DNA of 64,000 nt. Origin: Salinarimonas sp. Its GTDB lineage: Bacteria > Pseudomonadota > Alphaproteobacteria > Rhizobiales > Beijerinckiaceae. A program made the position numbers and the translations under genes. The stretch is from assembly GCF_040111675.1 (NCBI RefSeq), contig NZ_CP157794.1, positions 4,630,444 through 4,694,443 of the forward strand, written 5' to 3'. Below are positions 24,745-33,497 of the stretch, one piece after another. Position 1 is the stretch's first letter. Every line of letters begins with the position of its first letter. Below the pieces are notes generated by a model. That model saw nothing but the letters and a program-made list of their open reading frames with translations. It did no database searches and was not told where the DNA came from.

Positions 24745-25646
24745 CACGCGCGCCTCGTCAGGTGCTCGGTGAGGAGCCGCGCGAAGCGGAGGGCGGACGG
24801 CACCATGCCGAACATCAGAACGCCCGGGAGCGTCGACACGCGGTTCTCCCGGACGAAGGGCAAGGCCCGCCACAGCGGGCTCGCCCGCAGCGTCGGCAGG
24901 ATCGCGGGCGGGACGGGCTCGAAGGCGACGAGGGCGGCTGCGTCCGGGACGCGGGACAGCTCCTCGATGCCGATCGTCCGGAAGCCCCAGAAGTTCGTCG
25001 GCCCGCTCCAGGCGTTGACGAGGCCGAGCCGATCGAGAACGTCTTGATAGAGTCCGTGGCGCCCGAACACCCGCGCGTGCCGCGCGTCCATGAAGTTGAC
25101 GAGAGCGAGCGGCGGCACGGCGATCCCGGCGAGGCGCGCGCGGAGCGCCGCGAAGGTGGCGTCGGCCTCGGCGAGGAACGCTCGCGCCGCGTCGATCCGG
25201 CCGATGCGGGCGGCGAGCTCGAGCGTCTGCGCCTCGGCGCGGGCCAGCGGCCGGCCGTCCTCGGCGTAGATCGTCAGCGTCATGACGGGCGCGATGCGCT
25301 CCAGCGTCGGCGCGAGCGGCGCGAGATAGGGCGTCAGCAGTATCAGTTCGGGCCGGATCGCGGCGAGCAGCTCCATGTTCGGCTCGAGATCGTCGCCGAG
25401 GTCGACGATGCCGGCGGGCAGCGCAGGGTCGACGACCCAGACGTCCCAGTCCGCCGCGTCGGCCACGGCGACGGGCGGCAGGCCCAGCGCGAGCAGGGTG
25501 GTCGCCGCGCCGTAGTCGAGCGAGGCGATCCGCTCGGGGCTCGAGGCGCGGGCGAGCGTGGCGGCGGGCGTCGCGAGCACGCAGCCGAGCGCCTTCAGGA
25601 GCCCGCGTCGGCACGGCTCCGGGCGGAGCGTCCGGTCAGAGCGCAT
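24744..25646 (-). CDS. fhuD: FhuD-like periplasmic siderophore-binding protein
   Basis: The 300-aa protein of the FhuD/BtuF class has a twin-arginine-like leader (CRRGLLKALG at 12-21), implying Tat or Tat-like export. The mature part has the two-lobe pattern: ERIASLDYGAATTLLALGLP, then LGDDLEPNMELLAAIRPELI, then WRALPFVRENRVSTLPGVL. It delivers ferric siderophore to the FhuB permease. It overlaps the end of fhuC by 11 bp and the start of fhuB by 1 bp. Confidence 0.92.
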   Translation of the reverse strand: MRSDRTLRPEPCRRGLLKALGCVLATPAATLARASSPERIASLDYGAATTLLALGLPPVAVADAADWDVWVVDPALPAGIVDLGDDLEPNMELLAAIRPELILLTPYLAPLAPTLERIAPVMTLTIYAEDGRPLARAEAQTLELAARIGRIDAARAFLAEADATFAALRARLAGIAVPPLALVNFMDARHARVFGRHGLYQDVLDRLGLVNAWSGPTNFWGFRTIGIEELSRVPDAAALVAFEPVPPAILPTLRASPLWRALPFVRENRVSTLPGVLMFGMVPSALRFARLLTEHLTRRA

Positions 25647-26445
25647 AGGCCACCGGATCGCCGGACGCCTCGTTCGCGACGACCGCCATCGGCACGCCGT
25701 AGACGCGGTGAAGCACGGCGGGCTCCACGACGGCGCGAGGCGTTCCCTGCGCGATCAGCCGCCCTTGTTTCAGCGCGACGATGCGGTCGCAGAACCGCGC
25801 CGCCATGTTGAGGTCGTGGAGCACCACGATCACGCACAGACCGCGCTCGTGGCACAGCCTGCGCAGGAGCGCTAGGATCTCGATCTGATGAGCGATGTCG
25901 AGGGCCGAGATCGGCTCGTCCAGCAACAGGCAGCGCGCGTCCTGGGCGACCAGCATCGCGATCCAGGCCCGCTGCCGCTCTCCGCCCGAGAGCGTGTCGA
26001 CCATGCGGTCGTGCAGACCGTCGAGGCGGGTGAGCGCCAGCGCCTCCTCGACCTTCATGCGATCCCGCGCGCCGAAGCGACCGAGGGCGCCGTGCCAGGG
26101 ATAGCGTCCGTGCGCGACGAGCTCGCGGACCGTCAGGCCGAGGCCACGCGGCGTCTCCTGCGCCAGGAACGCGACCTCGCGCGCGAAGGCGCGGGCGGGC
26201 CATCGCGCGAGCTCCAGGCCGCGAAGGCGCGCCTCGCCGGCGGTCGGCGCGATCTGCCGCGCCAGCAGCTTCAGGAGCGTGCTCTTGCCGGACCCGTTGT
26301 GGCCGACGACGGCGCTCGCCTCGCCGGCCGCGAATGCGAGGTCGAGCGGGTGCAGAAGCACCCGCTCCTCCACGCGGTACGCGAGGCCGCGGGTCCTCAG
26401 CGCCTCGTCCGAGGCCGGCCTCGTGTCGAGATCGTCGGACACCAT
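25636..26445 (-). CDS. fhuC: FhuC-like siderophore ABC transporter ATP-binding protein
   Basis: The 269-aa ATPase has Walker A VVGHNGSGKST at about 46-56, signature LSGGERQRAWIAM, Walker B CLLLDEPISALD and the switch His in VVLHDLNMAARFCD. The start at 26445 is 1 bp after the receptor stop codon; the longer frame upstream is receptor antisense. It powers import of the siderophore complex. Confidence 0.94.
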   Translation of the reverse strand: MVSDDLDTRPASDEALRTRGLAYRVEERVLLHPLDLAFAAGEASAVVGHNGSGKSTLLKLLARQIAPTAGEARLRGLELARWPARAFAREVAFLAQETPRGLGLTVRELVAHGRYPWHGALGRFGARDRMKVEEALALTRLDGLHDRMVDTLSGGERQRAWIAMLVAQDARCLLLDEPISALDIAHQIEILALLRRLCHERGLCVIVVLHDLNMAARFCDRIVALKQGRLIAQGTPRAVVEPAVLHRVYGVPMAVVANEASGDPVAYAL

Positions 26446-26446
26446 G

Positions 26447-28570
26447 TCACCAGCGGTACCGAAGGCTGCCGATGATCGTGCGCCCCTCGTCCCGATAGCA
26501 GTAGCCCGCCGAGCACGTCGTGCCACGCTCGTCCAGGATGTTGCGCGCGTTGACCTGGAGCCTGAGCCCCTCGAGCTGCGGATTGCGAGCGCCGAAATCG
26601 TAGTGCAGCGCGCCGTCGACGAAGATACGGTCGTCGTTGACGATCGTGTTCGCGTCGTTGCCGAAGCTCTCGCCGACATAGCGAAGCCCCAGCGCCCCAC
26701 CGAGCCCGGCCGCCGCGCCGCCCTGGAGCGTGTAGTCGCCCCAGATCGAGAAGGTGTGCGCGGGCGTCGCGTTCAACGTATTGCCGGTGAAGCCCGCCTT
26801 GCTGTCTCGGATCTCCATGTCGACGTACGCGTAGGAGGCGATCAGGTCCAAGCCGTTCCGCAGGCTCGCGTTCGCCTCGATCTCGAAGCCCCGCGAGCGC
26901 AGGCTGCGGTTGACGAGCGTATTGACGGGGCCGCTTCCCGTATCGATCACCTCGAACACGACCGCGTCCTGCTGCTCGATGTCGAACAGCGCCGCGGTGA
27001 GCACGGCGTTGTAGCCGGGGACCATGTACTTGAGGCCGATCTCCTTCTGCTCGCCGATCGTGGGGTTCGCCGGGCTGCCGTTCAGGAGGGTTCCGACGTT
27101 CGGCGTGAAGGAGGTGGTCCAGTTGGCGTAGGGCACGAGCCCGAACGACGTCTCGTAGGACAGGCCGACGCGCCAGGACGTCTGCTGCTCGTCCTGCGTG
27201 ATCGTCGTCGTCGCGTTGCGCGTCTCGCCTTCGAGCCAGTCGTGCCGCGCGCCGAGCGTCAGGTGGAAGTCGTTCCAGGCGATCTGGTCCGACACGTAGA
27301 CGCCGACCTGCTCGAGCTTCTGCGCCGAGTTGAAGCGCAGCGGCAAGGTCTGCCCCTCCGACGGGAGCGCGGCGAACGGGTTCTGGTACTGATCGAAGGC
27401 GATGCGCCCGTAATCGAGGCCGACGATCAGGCGATGCTCGATGTCCCCGAGGGTGAACTCGGACAGCAGCTGGTTGTCGACCACCAGCGTTTCGGACTCC
27501 TCCGCATTGCGGCCGGCGAACTGCGTCAGTCCTGCCCCGGCATCATACCAGAAGGCGTACTCGAGGTCGTTGTCGAGCCACGTATAGCGGAAGTTCTGCC
27601 GCAGCGTGAAGGTATCGTTCAGCCGATGCTCCAGCTCGTAGCCTGCGCGCGCCTGCTGTTGGCCGAAATCGTTGAACGACCGGGCGCCGCTGTAGAGATC
27701 GGTGATGCCGTCGGCGTCGTTGTAGAACGCCGCGGTTCCGCCGAGCGTCGAGTCCATGTACTCGGTCAGCACGGTCAGCTTCGTGTCGGCGGTCGGCCTC
27801 CAGGTGAAGGCGGGGGCGATGTAAGCCCGGTCGTTCGGGAAGCCCGGCAGCACCGTCTCGCTGTCGCGCAGGAGGCCCGTCAGCCGATAGAGAAGCGTGC
27901 CGTTCGCGTCCACGGGGCCGGAGATGTCGAAGTTTCCCTGGTAGCGATCATGGCTTCCCGGCTGGATCTCGACCTCGCGGAACGCGGACTCGGTCGGCCG
28001 CTTCGTCATCAGATCGACGAGCCCGCCGGCATTGGAGGCGCCGTAGAGCGCCGAGGCCGGGCCCTTCAGGACGGTGATGCCCTCGAGCCCGTAGGGCTCT
28101 TGGCGATACAGGCCGGTGGGGCTGTTGTATTGCCGCAGCCCGTCCCTGAAGATGCCGGAATAGGTCGCCTCGAAGCCGCGGATGAAGAAGGCGTCGAAGC
28201 GGGGATCGAAGCCGTAGGCGCCGACGCGCACGCCAGGCACGTACTCGACCGCCTCCTGCAGCGTCCTCGGGTTCTGATCGTCCAGCTGCCGCTCGGTCAC
28301 CGTCGAGATCGCCTGCGGCACCCGGATCAGAGGCGTGTCGATCTTCGAGCCGATCCGCCCGCTCGTCGCCACGTAGCCGTCCTGGACGAGGATGTCGTCG
28401 CTCTCGGCCTCCACCACGATCTGATCCAGGACGATGGTGTCCTGCGCGAGGGCCGGCATGAAAGGCGTCGCGATCGCCGTGGCGCCCATCAACGCACTCG
28501 AGGTTATTCTTCTTCTTTTCGACTCCGAACTCACGACTCGCACCTTTTTCGATTGCATGAACAGACGCAT
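26447..28570 (-). CDS. TonB-dependent siderophore receptor
   Basis: The 707-aa outer-membrane receptor has a signal peptide (cleavage near PALAQ, about 43), a putative TonB box (DTIVLDQIVV) and a plug domain with IRVPQAISTVTERQLDDQNP, LQEAVEYVPGVRVG and IRGFEATYSGIFRDGLRQY. A 22-strand barrel ends in Trp (GSLRYRW). The plug resembles FhuA/FoxA-type hydroxamate receptors. It is first in the operon ahead of fhuC, fhuD and fhuB. A promoter with TTGACT and TACTAA 17 bp apart is visible at 28621-28649. Which siderophore it takes is not readable from sequence. Confidence 0.95.
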   Translation of the reverse strand: MRLFMQSKKVRVVSSESKRRRITSSALMGATAIATPFMPALAQDTIVLDQIVVEAESDDILVQDGYVATSGRIGSKIDTPLIRVPQAISTVTERQLDDQNPRTLQEAVEYVPGVRVGAYGFDPRFDAFFIRGFEATYSGIFRDGLRQYNSPTGLYRQEPYGLEGITVLKGPASALYGASNAGGLVDLMTKRPTESAFREVEIQPGSHDRYQGNFDISGPVDANGTLLYRLTGLLRDSETVLPGFPNDRAYIAPAFTWRPTADTKLTVLTEYMDSTLGGTAAFYNDADGITDLYSGARSFNDFGQQQARAGYELEHRLNDTFTLRQNFRYTWLDNDLEYAFWYDAGAGLTQFAGRNAEESETLVVDNQLLSEFTLGDIEHRLIVGLDYGRIAFDQYQNPFAALPSEGQTLPLRFNSAQKLEQVGVYVSDQIAWNDFHLTLGARHDWLEGETRNATTTITQDEQQTSWRVGLSYETSFGLVPYANWTTSFTPNVGTLLNGSPANPTIGEQKEIGLKYMVPGYNAVLTAALFDIEQQDAVVFEVIDTGSGPVNTLVNRSLRSRGFEIEANASLRNGLDLIASYAYVDMEIRDSKAGFTGNTLNATPAHTFSIWGDYTLQGGAAAGLGGALGLRYVGESFGNDANTIVNDDRIFVDGALHYDFGARNPQLEGLRLQVNARNILDERGTTCSAGYCYRDEGRTIIGSLRYRW

Positions 28571-28849
28571 GACCAGCGTCGGGCCGGCATGGCTGGAAGC
28601 GCATTCGAGCCATGAAGCGCTTAGTAGAAAAGGCCGATTTTCAAGTCAACGCGCAATCTATCGAAAACTCTGTAGTTTATAACTCGTCGAAACAGGATTT
28701 GCCACGATGTAATCGACGACGATATGATTAGAATCGATAGACACTGGACTCGAAAGCCGTGAGTTTTCAGTGTGGATGGGTGCCGAGGTCTTGCGCCGAT
28801 CGGCGCGTGGCCCCGGACTAGAACGCCTTGCATGTGCGGAGTTCCGCCT
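28571..28849. other. Upstream region of the receptor gene
   Basis: An AT-rich 230-bp stretch (28615-28770) without genes, in contrast to its surroundings. It contains the receptor promoter on the minus strand and probably the binding site of an iron regulator. I could not identify a clear Fur, Irr or RirA box by eye. Confidence 0.5.
28621..28649 (-). promoter_or_regulatory. Putative promoter of the siderophore receptor operon
   Basis: On the minus strand TTGACT (-35, complement of 28644-28649) and TACTAA (-10, complement of 28621-28626) are 17 bp apart. Transcription would start near 28614, about 45 bp before the receptor start codon. Confidence 0.5.
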
Positions 28850-29195
28850 CACGCAGGGGGGGAACCCGCATTGGAGCCGACAGACACCGCTCGGCGGGCA
28901 TGCTGCTCGAGGCGATCGGCGCGCGGGCGAGACGGGCGCCGAGGGGCGGGGTCGGTATCCGCGATCCGGATCGGCTCGGCGCGATCGGGGCGGGTTTCGC
29001 CCTCGGCGTCGAGGCGGCGCGCCTGCAGATTGAGGGCGAGGCCCTCGTCCGGATCGCCGAGCCGGGCGGAGCCTTCCGCCGCGAGCGTCACGGGCTCGCC
29101 GAGCACGGTCGCGCCGAGGCTCAGGCGATCGAGACGGAAACGGCGGCCGACCGTCGCCCGGCCGCCGCGACGCGGGCGATTCGAGGGTTCCGCGC
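28850..29195 (-). pseudogene. Possible TamB/AsmA-like gene fragment
   Basis: An open minus-strand stretch reads VGRRFRLDRLSLGATVLGEP, then VTLAAEGSARLGDPDEGLAL, then NLQARRLD. This is the repetitive beta-strand style of TamB/AsmA translocation proteins (acyl chain-like repeats with LGEPVTLAAEG). It has no start or flanking gene body, so at most it is a remnant. The assignment rests on style and one motif, not on alignment. Confidence 0.3.
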
Positions 29196-29314
29196 CCGCT
29201 TCACGGACGATCGGCTCTCCATCCCGGACGGCGGATCATTCTCCGATCTCGGCAGACGGCGTAGACGGAGAGCCTGAAGCACGGGCGCGCAGAGCGGACA
29301 CCCCAGAAGGGCGA

Positions 29315-29525
29315 AGAAGACGCTCACGAAGTGGACGACCGAGATCGCCGACCGGCTCGCCATGCTCGCGGGAACCGGGCGGGTCCGTCTCTACGGCTGC
29401 CGCCACGCGGCCGCGACCTTCGCGGTCGAGCCCGACGCGCGGATCCGGCGGCCGAGGGCATCGTCGATCCGGGCTGGTTCCTGGTCGAGAAGGCCGTCGG
29501 GGCCGACCACACCCGGTATTTCTGA
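29315..29525 (+). pseudogene. Frameshifted remnant, possibly DsrE-like
   Basis: One frame gives TKWTTEIADRLAMLAGTGRV RLYGCRHAAATFAVEPD. After a one-base shift near 29450 another gives AEGIVDPGWFLVEKAVGADH TRYF-stop. Together they look like the C-terminal half of a small DsrE-fold protein (a YGC motif followed by a Trp/Phe-rich C-terminal helix), but the family call is tentative. No start codon or ribosome site is apparent. Confidence 0.35.
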
Positions 29526-29546
29526 CGTCTCGAGGGGAGACGAGCC

Positions 29547-29819
29547 ATGACCATGACCGCCACACCCCGAACGCGAGCGCGTCCCGACGCGGCCGCCGCA
29601 GCGCGGCGCGCGTTCGCCGCGATCGCCGGGATGCTCGCCCGCTTCGCCGCGGAGGTCGCCCGGCGCCGCCGCGACGCGGCAGCCCGCGCCGCGCTCGAAG
29701 GGATGGACGACAAGATGCTGGCCGACATCGGCCTCTCGCGCGCGGACATCGCCTACCGCGTTCTCGAGGGGCGCGACCCGGGGACGTCGCCGCGCGGGTG
29801 GCGCTCTCGGGCACGATGA
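29547..29819 (+). CDS. DUF1127 domain protein
   Basis: The 90-aa basic protein carries the DUF1127 motif at about 48-72: ALEGMDDKMLADIGLSRADI. A strong GAGGGGAG ribosome site precedes the ATG by about 7 bases. Small DUF1127 proteins are common in alphaproteobacteria; some bind RNA and affect phosphate or carbon metabolism. The Ala/Arg-rich N-terminal half is longer than in the shortest (about 45-aa) members. Confidence 0.8.
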   Translation: MTMTATPRTRARPDAAAAARRAFAAIAGMLARFAAEVARRRRDAAARAALEGMDDKMLADIGLSRADIAYRVLEGRDPGTSPRGWRSRAR

Positions 29820-29864
29820 TCGCCGCGGCGCGGGAGGCCGCCCGCCCCGGGCCGCCTCCGGCGA

Positions 29865-30869
29865 TCAGGTCTGGCGCCGGTCCTGCCGGAGCTCCTGCCG
29901 GCCCGCCTGGCGCCAGTACGCCGGAGCGAGACCCGTCGCGCGCTTGAACGCGCGGCTGAAGGACGCCTCGGATTCGTAGCCGACCTCGTTCGCGATCTGC
30001 GCGAGCGTGGCCGCCCCTTCGCCGACCAGGCTCGCCGCGCGCTGCATCCGCCAAGCGGCGAGGTAGGCCATCGGCGGCATGCCGAGGAGGGCGCTGAACC
30101 GCTCGGCGAGGACGGTCCGCGACAGGCCAACCTCGCGCGCGAGCTCGGCCACGGTCCAGTCGCGGGCGCAATCGCGGTGGAGCAGCCGCAGCGCCCGACC
30201 GACGGCCGGGTCGCGCAGGCCGGCGAGCCAGCCGTCGGCGCTCGCGGGCATGCTCGCGGCGTATCGCCGGACGACCTCGATGAAGATCAGCTCGCTCAGC
30301 TTCACCAGCACGCCGTCGCTGCCGGCGCTCTTCGCGTCGGTCGCGTGCGACGCGGCGTGAATCAGGCTGCCGAGGAACCCGTCGGCGCCGCCGCCGGGCA
30401 CGTGGATGACCCGCGGCAGGGCGGCGATCAGCGGATTGAAGGGCGCCACGTCGCAGCCGAGAAAGCCGCAGAGGATCCGCGTCGTGCCGGCGGCCCCGCC
30501 TCGAAAGTCGATGCGGAAGGGCAGCGAGCGTCCGCACGCGACCTCGTCGAAGGCGGCGAGGCTCGGCTTCGCGTCGAGTGCCGGATCGCTCGCCAGCACG
30601 TGCGTGTCGCCATGGGGAAACACGACCACGCTTCCGGCGGCGAGCGCGATCGGCGGGCCGTCGGGATTCGTCAGCCGGGTCCAGAAGGTCCCCTCGACGA
30701 TGACGTGGTACTCGATGACGTGCCGCGCGTCCGAGACGACGGTCGGCGCGATGCTCTCCTTCGGCGGCGCGGCCGCGACCCAGGGCGCCGTCGCGTCCAC
30801 CTCGAAGAAGCGCGCGCCGGACAGGCGCACGCTGCAAAGCATCTCCGACAGGAAGTCGTGGTCGCTCAC
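29865..30869 (-). CDS. AraC family transcriptional regulator with N-terminal cupin
   Basis: The 334-aa protein has an N-terminal cupin-type sensor domain (about 1-190; FWTRLTNPDGPPIALAAGSV VVFPHGDTH) and a C-terminal AraC double helix-turn-helix (about 225-325; WTVAELAREVGLSRTVLAERF and IANEVGYESEASFSRAFKRA). Start: GTG at 30869 with GGGAGG upstream; no ATG is available nearby. Such AraC proteins often control an adjacent oxidoreductase, but here the neighbours are remnants and an IS, so the target may have been lost or lie elsewhere. Confidence 0.9.
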   Translation of the reverse strand: MSDHDFLSEMLCSVRLSGARFFEVDATAPWVAAAPPKESIAPTVVSDARHVIEYHVIVEGTFWTRLTNPDGPPIALAAGSVVVFPHGDTHVLASDPALDAKPSLAAFDEVACGRSLPFRIDFRGGAAGTTRILCGFLGCDVAPFNPLIAALPRVIHVPGGGADGFLGSLIHAASHATDAKSAGSDGVLVKLSELIFIEVVRRYAASMPASADGWLAGLRDPAVGRALRLLHRDCARDWTVAELAREVGLSRTVLAERFSALLGMPPMAYLAAWRMQRAASLVGEGAATLAQIANEVGYESEASFSRAFKRATGLAPAYWRQAGRQELRQDRRQT

Positions 30870-31006
30870 GTCCCGTCCTCCCTCGCGTCCGTCGGCGAAG
30901 GCCGACACGAGAGCTTTCCGTTCGGAAACGACCCATGCCGGTCGCGTAGTAGCACGCTTTCGCCGCCTCCGGCACGTTCCTCGTTTCCCCTGCCCCGTCA
31001 GCGACT

Positions 31007-31405
31007 TCAGCTCGCGACGCACGGGCGCCCCCGCCGCGTCCGCCGCGGGGGCGCGTGCCGGACGATCGCTCCGGTCGGCGGTCCCGCCCGCCCTCGGTGG
31101 GCGAGCGCCGCGGCCCGGGCGCGGACCATCATGCGGCCGGCTCCCTCCGGCAGGTCGAGCCGGTCGTAGACGAGAGCGAGCTCGCCGTAGGCGGGCTTCG
31201 CCTCGGGGCTCGCCTGCCGGCGGTGCTGGAGGATGCGCTGCGCGGCCCCGAGCCGGCCGGTCCGGATCAGCGCGTCGAGCCGGATCTCGTCGAAGAGGTC
31301 GCGCTGGGCATGGCTCCCGCCGATCTCGGCAAGCCGCGTGGTCGTCTTTGCCGAGGGCGAGTTGCCGGGCGCCTGGCGCGCGCAGCGACACAACCGAAGC
31401 GCCAA
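31007..31405 (-). pseudogene. C-terminal remnant of a tetratricopeptide-repeat protein
   Basis: The stretch LAEIGGSHAQRDLFDEIRLD then ALIRTGRLGAAQRILQHRRQ then PAYGELALVYDRLDLPEGAGRM matches the C-terminal repeats of TPR proteins of the TTC38 type, in which GGSHAQRD is a recurring motif. The N-terminal bulk is missing, and the upstream side runs into the IS630 element after 20 bp. The tail past residue 110 is out of character and may be read-through. Confidence 0.5.
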
Positions 31406-31424
31406 GGCCGACGCTGGCGCGCTT

Positions 31425-32484
31425 TAGAGCAGATTCTCACCACTCGGGTTCATATCCTGCTGCGGTGAAGAAGTTCGCGCATTCCTCTGGCGGGAAGGCT
31501 TCGATGGCGTCGGCGACGGCGCTCCAGAGGGCGTCGCGCGTCCGGGCGGCGACCTTCCTGAGCAGGGCCTTCAGCTTGGCGAAGGCGTTCTCGATGGGGT
31601 TGAAGTCCGGGCTGTAGGGCGGCAGGAAGCGCAGCTCGGCTCCGGCCGCCTCGATGGCCTCGCGCACGGCGGGGGTCTTGTGGCTGGCGAGGTTGTCCAT
31701 GATCACCACGTCGCCGGGGCTCAGCGTCGGAACCAGGACCTGCTGGACGTAGGCGAGGAAGCTCGCCGCGTTGATCGCGCCGTCGATCAGCATCGGCGCG
31801 TCGATCCCGCCGATCCTGAGCCCGGCCACGAAGGTCGTGGTGCGCCAATGGCCGTGAGGGATGCCGGCGCGCAGGCGCTCGCCTTCGGGGGCGCGGCCCC
31901 GCAACCGCGCCATCTTGGTGTTGAGCCAGGTCTCGTCGATGAAGATCAGCCGCTGCGGGTCGAGCTCGGGCTGCTCCTCGAACCAGGCCTCGCGGGCCGC
32001 GGCGACGTCGGCGCGGTCCTGCTCGCTGGCGTGGCCGGACTTTTTTTGAACGTCAGGCCGTGGCGGCCGAAGAAGCGGTGCACCGTCGAGGGCGCGAAGC
32101 GCTCGCCGTGCTCGCGCTCGAGCCGCTCGGCGATCTCGACGAGGGTGAGATCCGGCGCCTCCTCCACCATCGCGAGGATGACCGGGCCGAGCGCCTCGAT
32201 CCGCCCGGACCGCGTGTCGCCGCCTTGCGCCCGCGGCGCGACCGAGCCCGTCTCGCGCCGAAGGTTGAACCACTTCACCGCCGCGGACGGCGCGATCCCG
32301 AAGCGGTCCGCCGCGGCCCGGCGGCTCATGCCGGCATCGACCGCAGCGAGGACGCGCTGCCTCAGATCCATCGAGAGGGGCTTCGTCATGGCGGCTGGCC
32401 TCCTCCGCCAGCCTCTACCGTGAATCACGAACTGGCCTCGAAGGGAATCCCCCGCGCGATTCCATCAGGAAGCGATCTGCTCTA
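31425..32484. mobile_element. IS630-family insertion sequence
   Basis: The 1056-bp element (31427-32482) is flanked by a TA duplication at 31425-31426 and 32483-32484, the IS630/Tc1 target rule. The terminal inverted repeats begin GAGCAGAT at both ends (GAGCAGATTCTCACC against GAGCAGATCGCTTCC) and diverge after 8 bp. It encodes one transposase read through an A7 run. It is inserted in the stop codon of the His-rich protein gene: the pre-insertion junction would read CGC-TAA and the IS edge changes it to CGC-TAG. The ends look intact, suggesting a recent arrival. Confidence 0.9.
31437..32389 (-). CDS. IS630 transposase (two frames joined by -1 slippage)
   Basis: Frame one (start 32389, MTKPLSMDLRQRVLAAVDAG) holds the helix-turn-helix domain. 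Frame two holds the DDE nuclease: IFIDETWLNTKMARLRG, VVIMDNLASHKTPAVREAIE and FLPPYSPDFNPIENAFAKLK, with Asp, Asp and Glu. The frames meet at a run of seven A on the minus strand (32041-32047, codons TTC AAA AAA AGT). A -1 slip there gives FKKKSGHASEQD and a product of about 317 aa. IS630 members often use such slippage, so this is probably programmed rather than a defect. Confidence 0.88.
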
Positions 32485-33444
32485 GCGGACATGGACGCGG
32501 GATCGCACGACGAGCAGGTTTTCGCCGTGCGCCGCCTGGGCGAAGACGACGTAGCGCCCCGGCTCGGGGAAGGTCAGGCGCGCCTGGATCTCCGGGCCGA
32601 AGGACTTCGCGCTCGCGCCATGGCTGCCGGCATGGCCATGCTCGTCGTGGCGCCCGGCTTCGTGCCCGTGGCCGTGGACGCTGCCGGCGGCGTCCGGGAC
32701 CTCGCCGTGCTCGTGCATGAAGCGGCTCAGGTCCTCCGCGACCAGCGCGAGGTGCAGAGGGGCATCGAGAAAGGTTCGCAGGGCCGTCAGGGGCGCGCCG
32801 TCGCGCTCGAAGCGCCAGGAGAACACCGTCGGCTCGCCGGCCCCGACGAGCTCGGGGCCGGTCACCGAGACCGCGTAGCCGTCGCGTCTCGCCGTGTCGT
32901 CGAGCGCGACCACGCCCGTGTAAGCGTCGCCGCCCTGCGCCTCGACGACCGCGAGGCGCGGCTCGTCGGCGTCGGTGCGGCTGCGGCCGCGGCTTTCGCC
33001 TTCGACGTCGACGACGAAGGTCTCGCCATGAGGTCCCTCATCGGTCGCGACGTCGACCGCGACGAGGTAGCGACCGCCATGCGGAAAGGCGAAGCGCAGC
33101 CGCGCCGTGCCGTCATCCAAGACAGCGGCGCCCGCGGGAGCGACGTCTTCGGGAACGAAGTCCTCGGGATGGATGTGGCCGAAGGTCGCCATGTCCGCGC
33201 CGACGATCACGACATGAGCCTTGCGGGCGTGATGGGTCAGGAGGTCGAGCGGCCGCCGCTCGGGGTCGGTGATCTCGAGCGCCAGCGTCGCCGGACGCCC
33301 GGCCTGCGCCGGGTCCGGCTCGATCGCCAGTCCGATCCGGGCCGGAGCCGCGCCGGTCTCGGCCGCCGCGAGTGGTGGCGATCCCGCCAGAATCGTGCCC
33401 GCCACGAGGCTCAGGGCCGATGCGATCGTCCTGCTCGAGGTCAT
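32482..33444 (-). CDS. His-rich periplasmic protein with two YtkA-like domains
   Basis: The 320-aa protein has a signal peptide (1-28, ending LAAAE) and two Ig-like domains. The first contains LLTHHARKAHVVIVGADMAT FGHIHPEDF. The second contains PLHLALVAEDLSRFMHEHGEV and GRYVVFAQAAHGENLLVV. This is the pattern of YtkA-like/heavy-metal-associated periplasmic domains. A His-rich loop lies between them (HGHGHEAGRHDEHGHAGSHG), suggesting metal binding. The IS630 element lies in its stop codon without changing the protein. It follows the beta-propeller gene by 53 bp and is likely in the same operon. Confidence 0.75.
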   Translation of the reverse strand: MTSSRTIASALSLVAGTILAGSPPLAAAETGAAPARIGLAIEPDPAQAGRPATLALEITDPERRPLDLLTHHARKAHVVIVGADMATFGHIHPEDFVPEDVAPAGAAVLDDGTARLRFAFPHGGRYLVAVDVATDEGPHGETFVVDVEGESRGRSRTDADEPRLAVVEAQGGDAYTGVVALDDTARRDGYAVSVTGPELVGAGEPTVFSWRFERDGAPLTALRTFLDAPLHLALVAEDLSRFMHEHGEVPDAAGSVHGHGHEAGRHDEHGHAGSHGASAKSFGPEIQARLTFPEPGRYVVFAQAAHGENLLVVRSRVHVR

Positions 33445-33497
33445 CTCGTCTCTCCCGCTCGCGCGGCGGCGCCGGTCGCCCGGCGCCGCCCTTCGCC

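Noticed and set aside
28618..28630. Shared 11-mer CTTAGTAGAAA upstream of the receptor and at 42311 upstream of lrp
   Set aside because: In both places it coincides with a possible TACTAA -10 on the minus strand; a shared promoter hexamer with chance flanks explains it better than a regulon.
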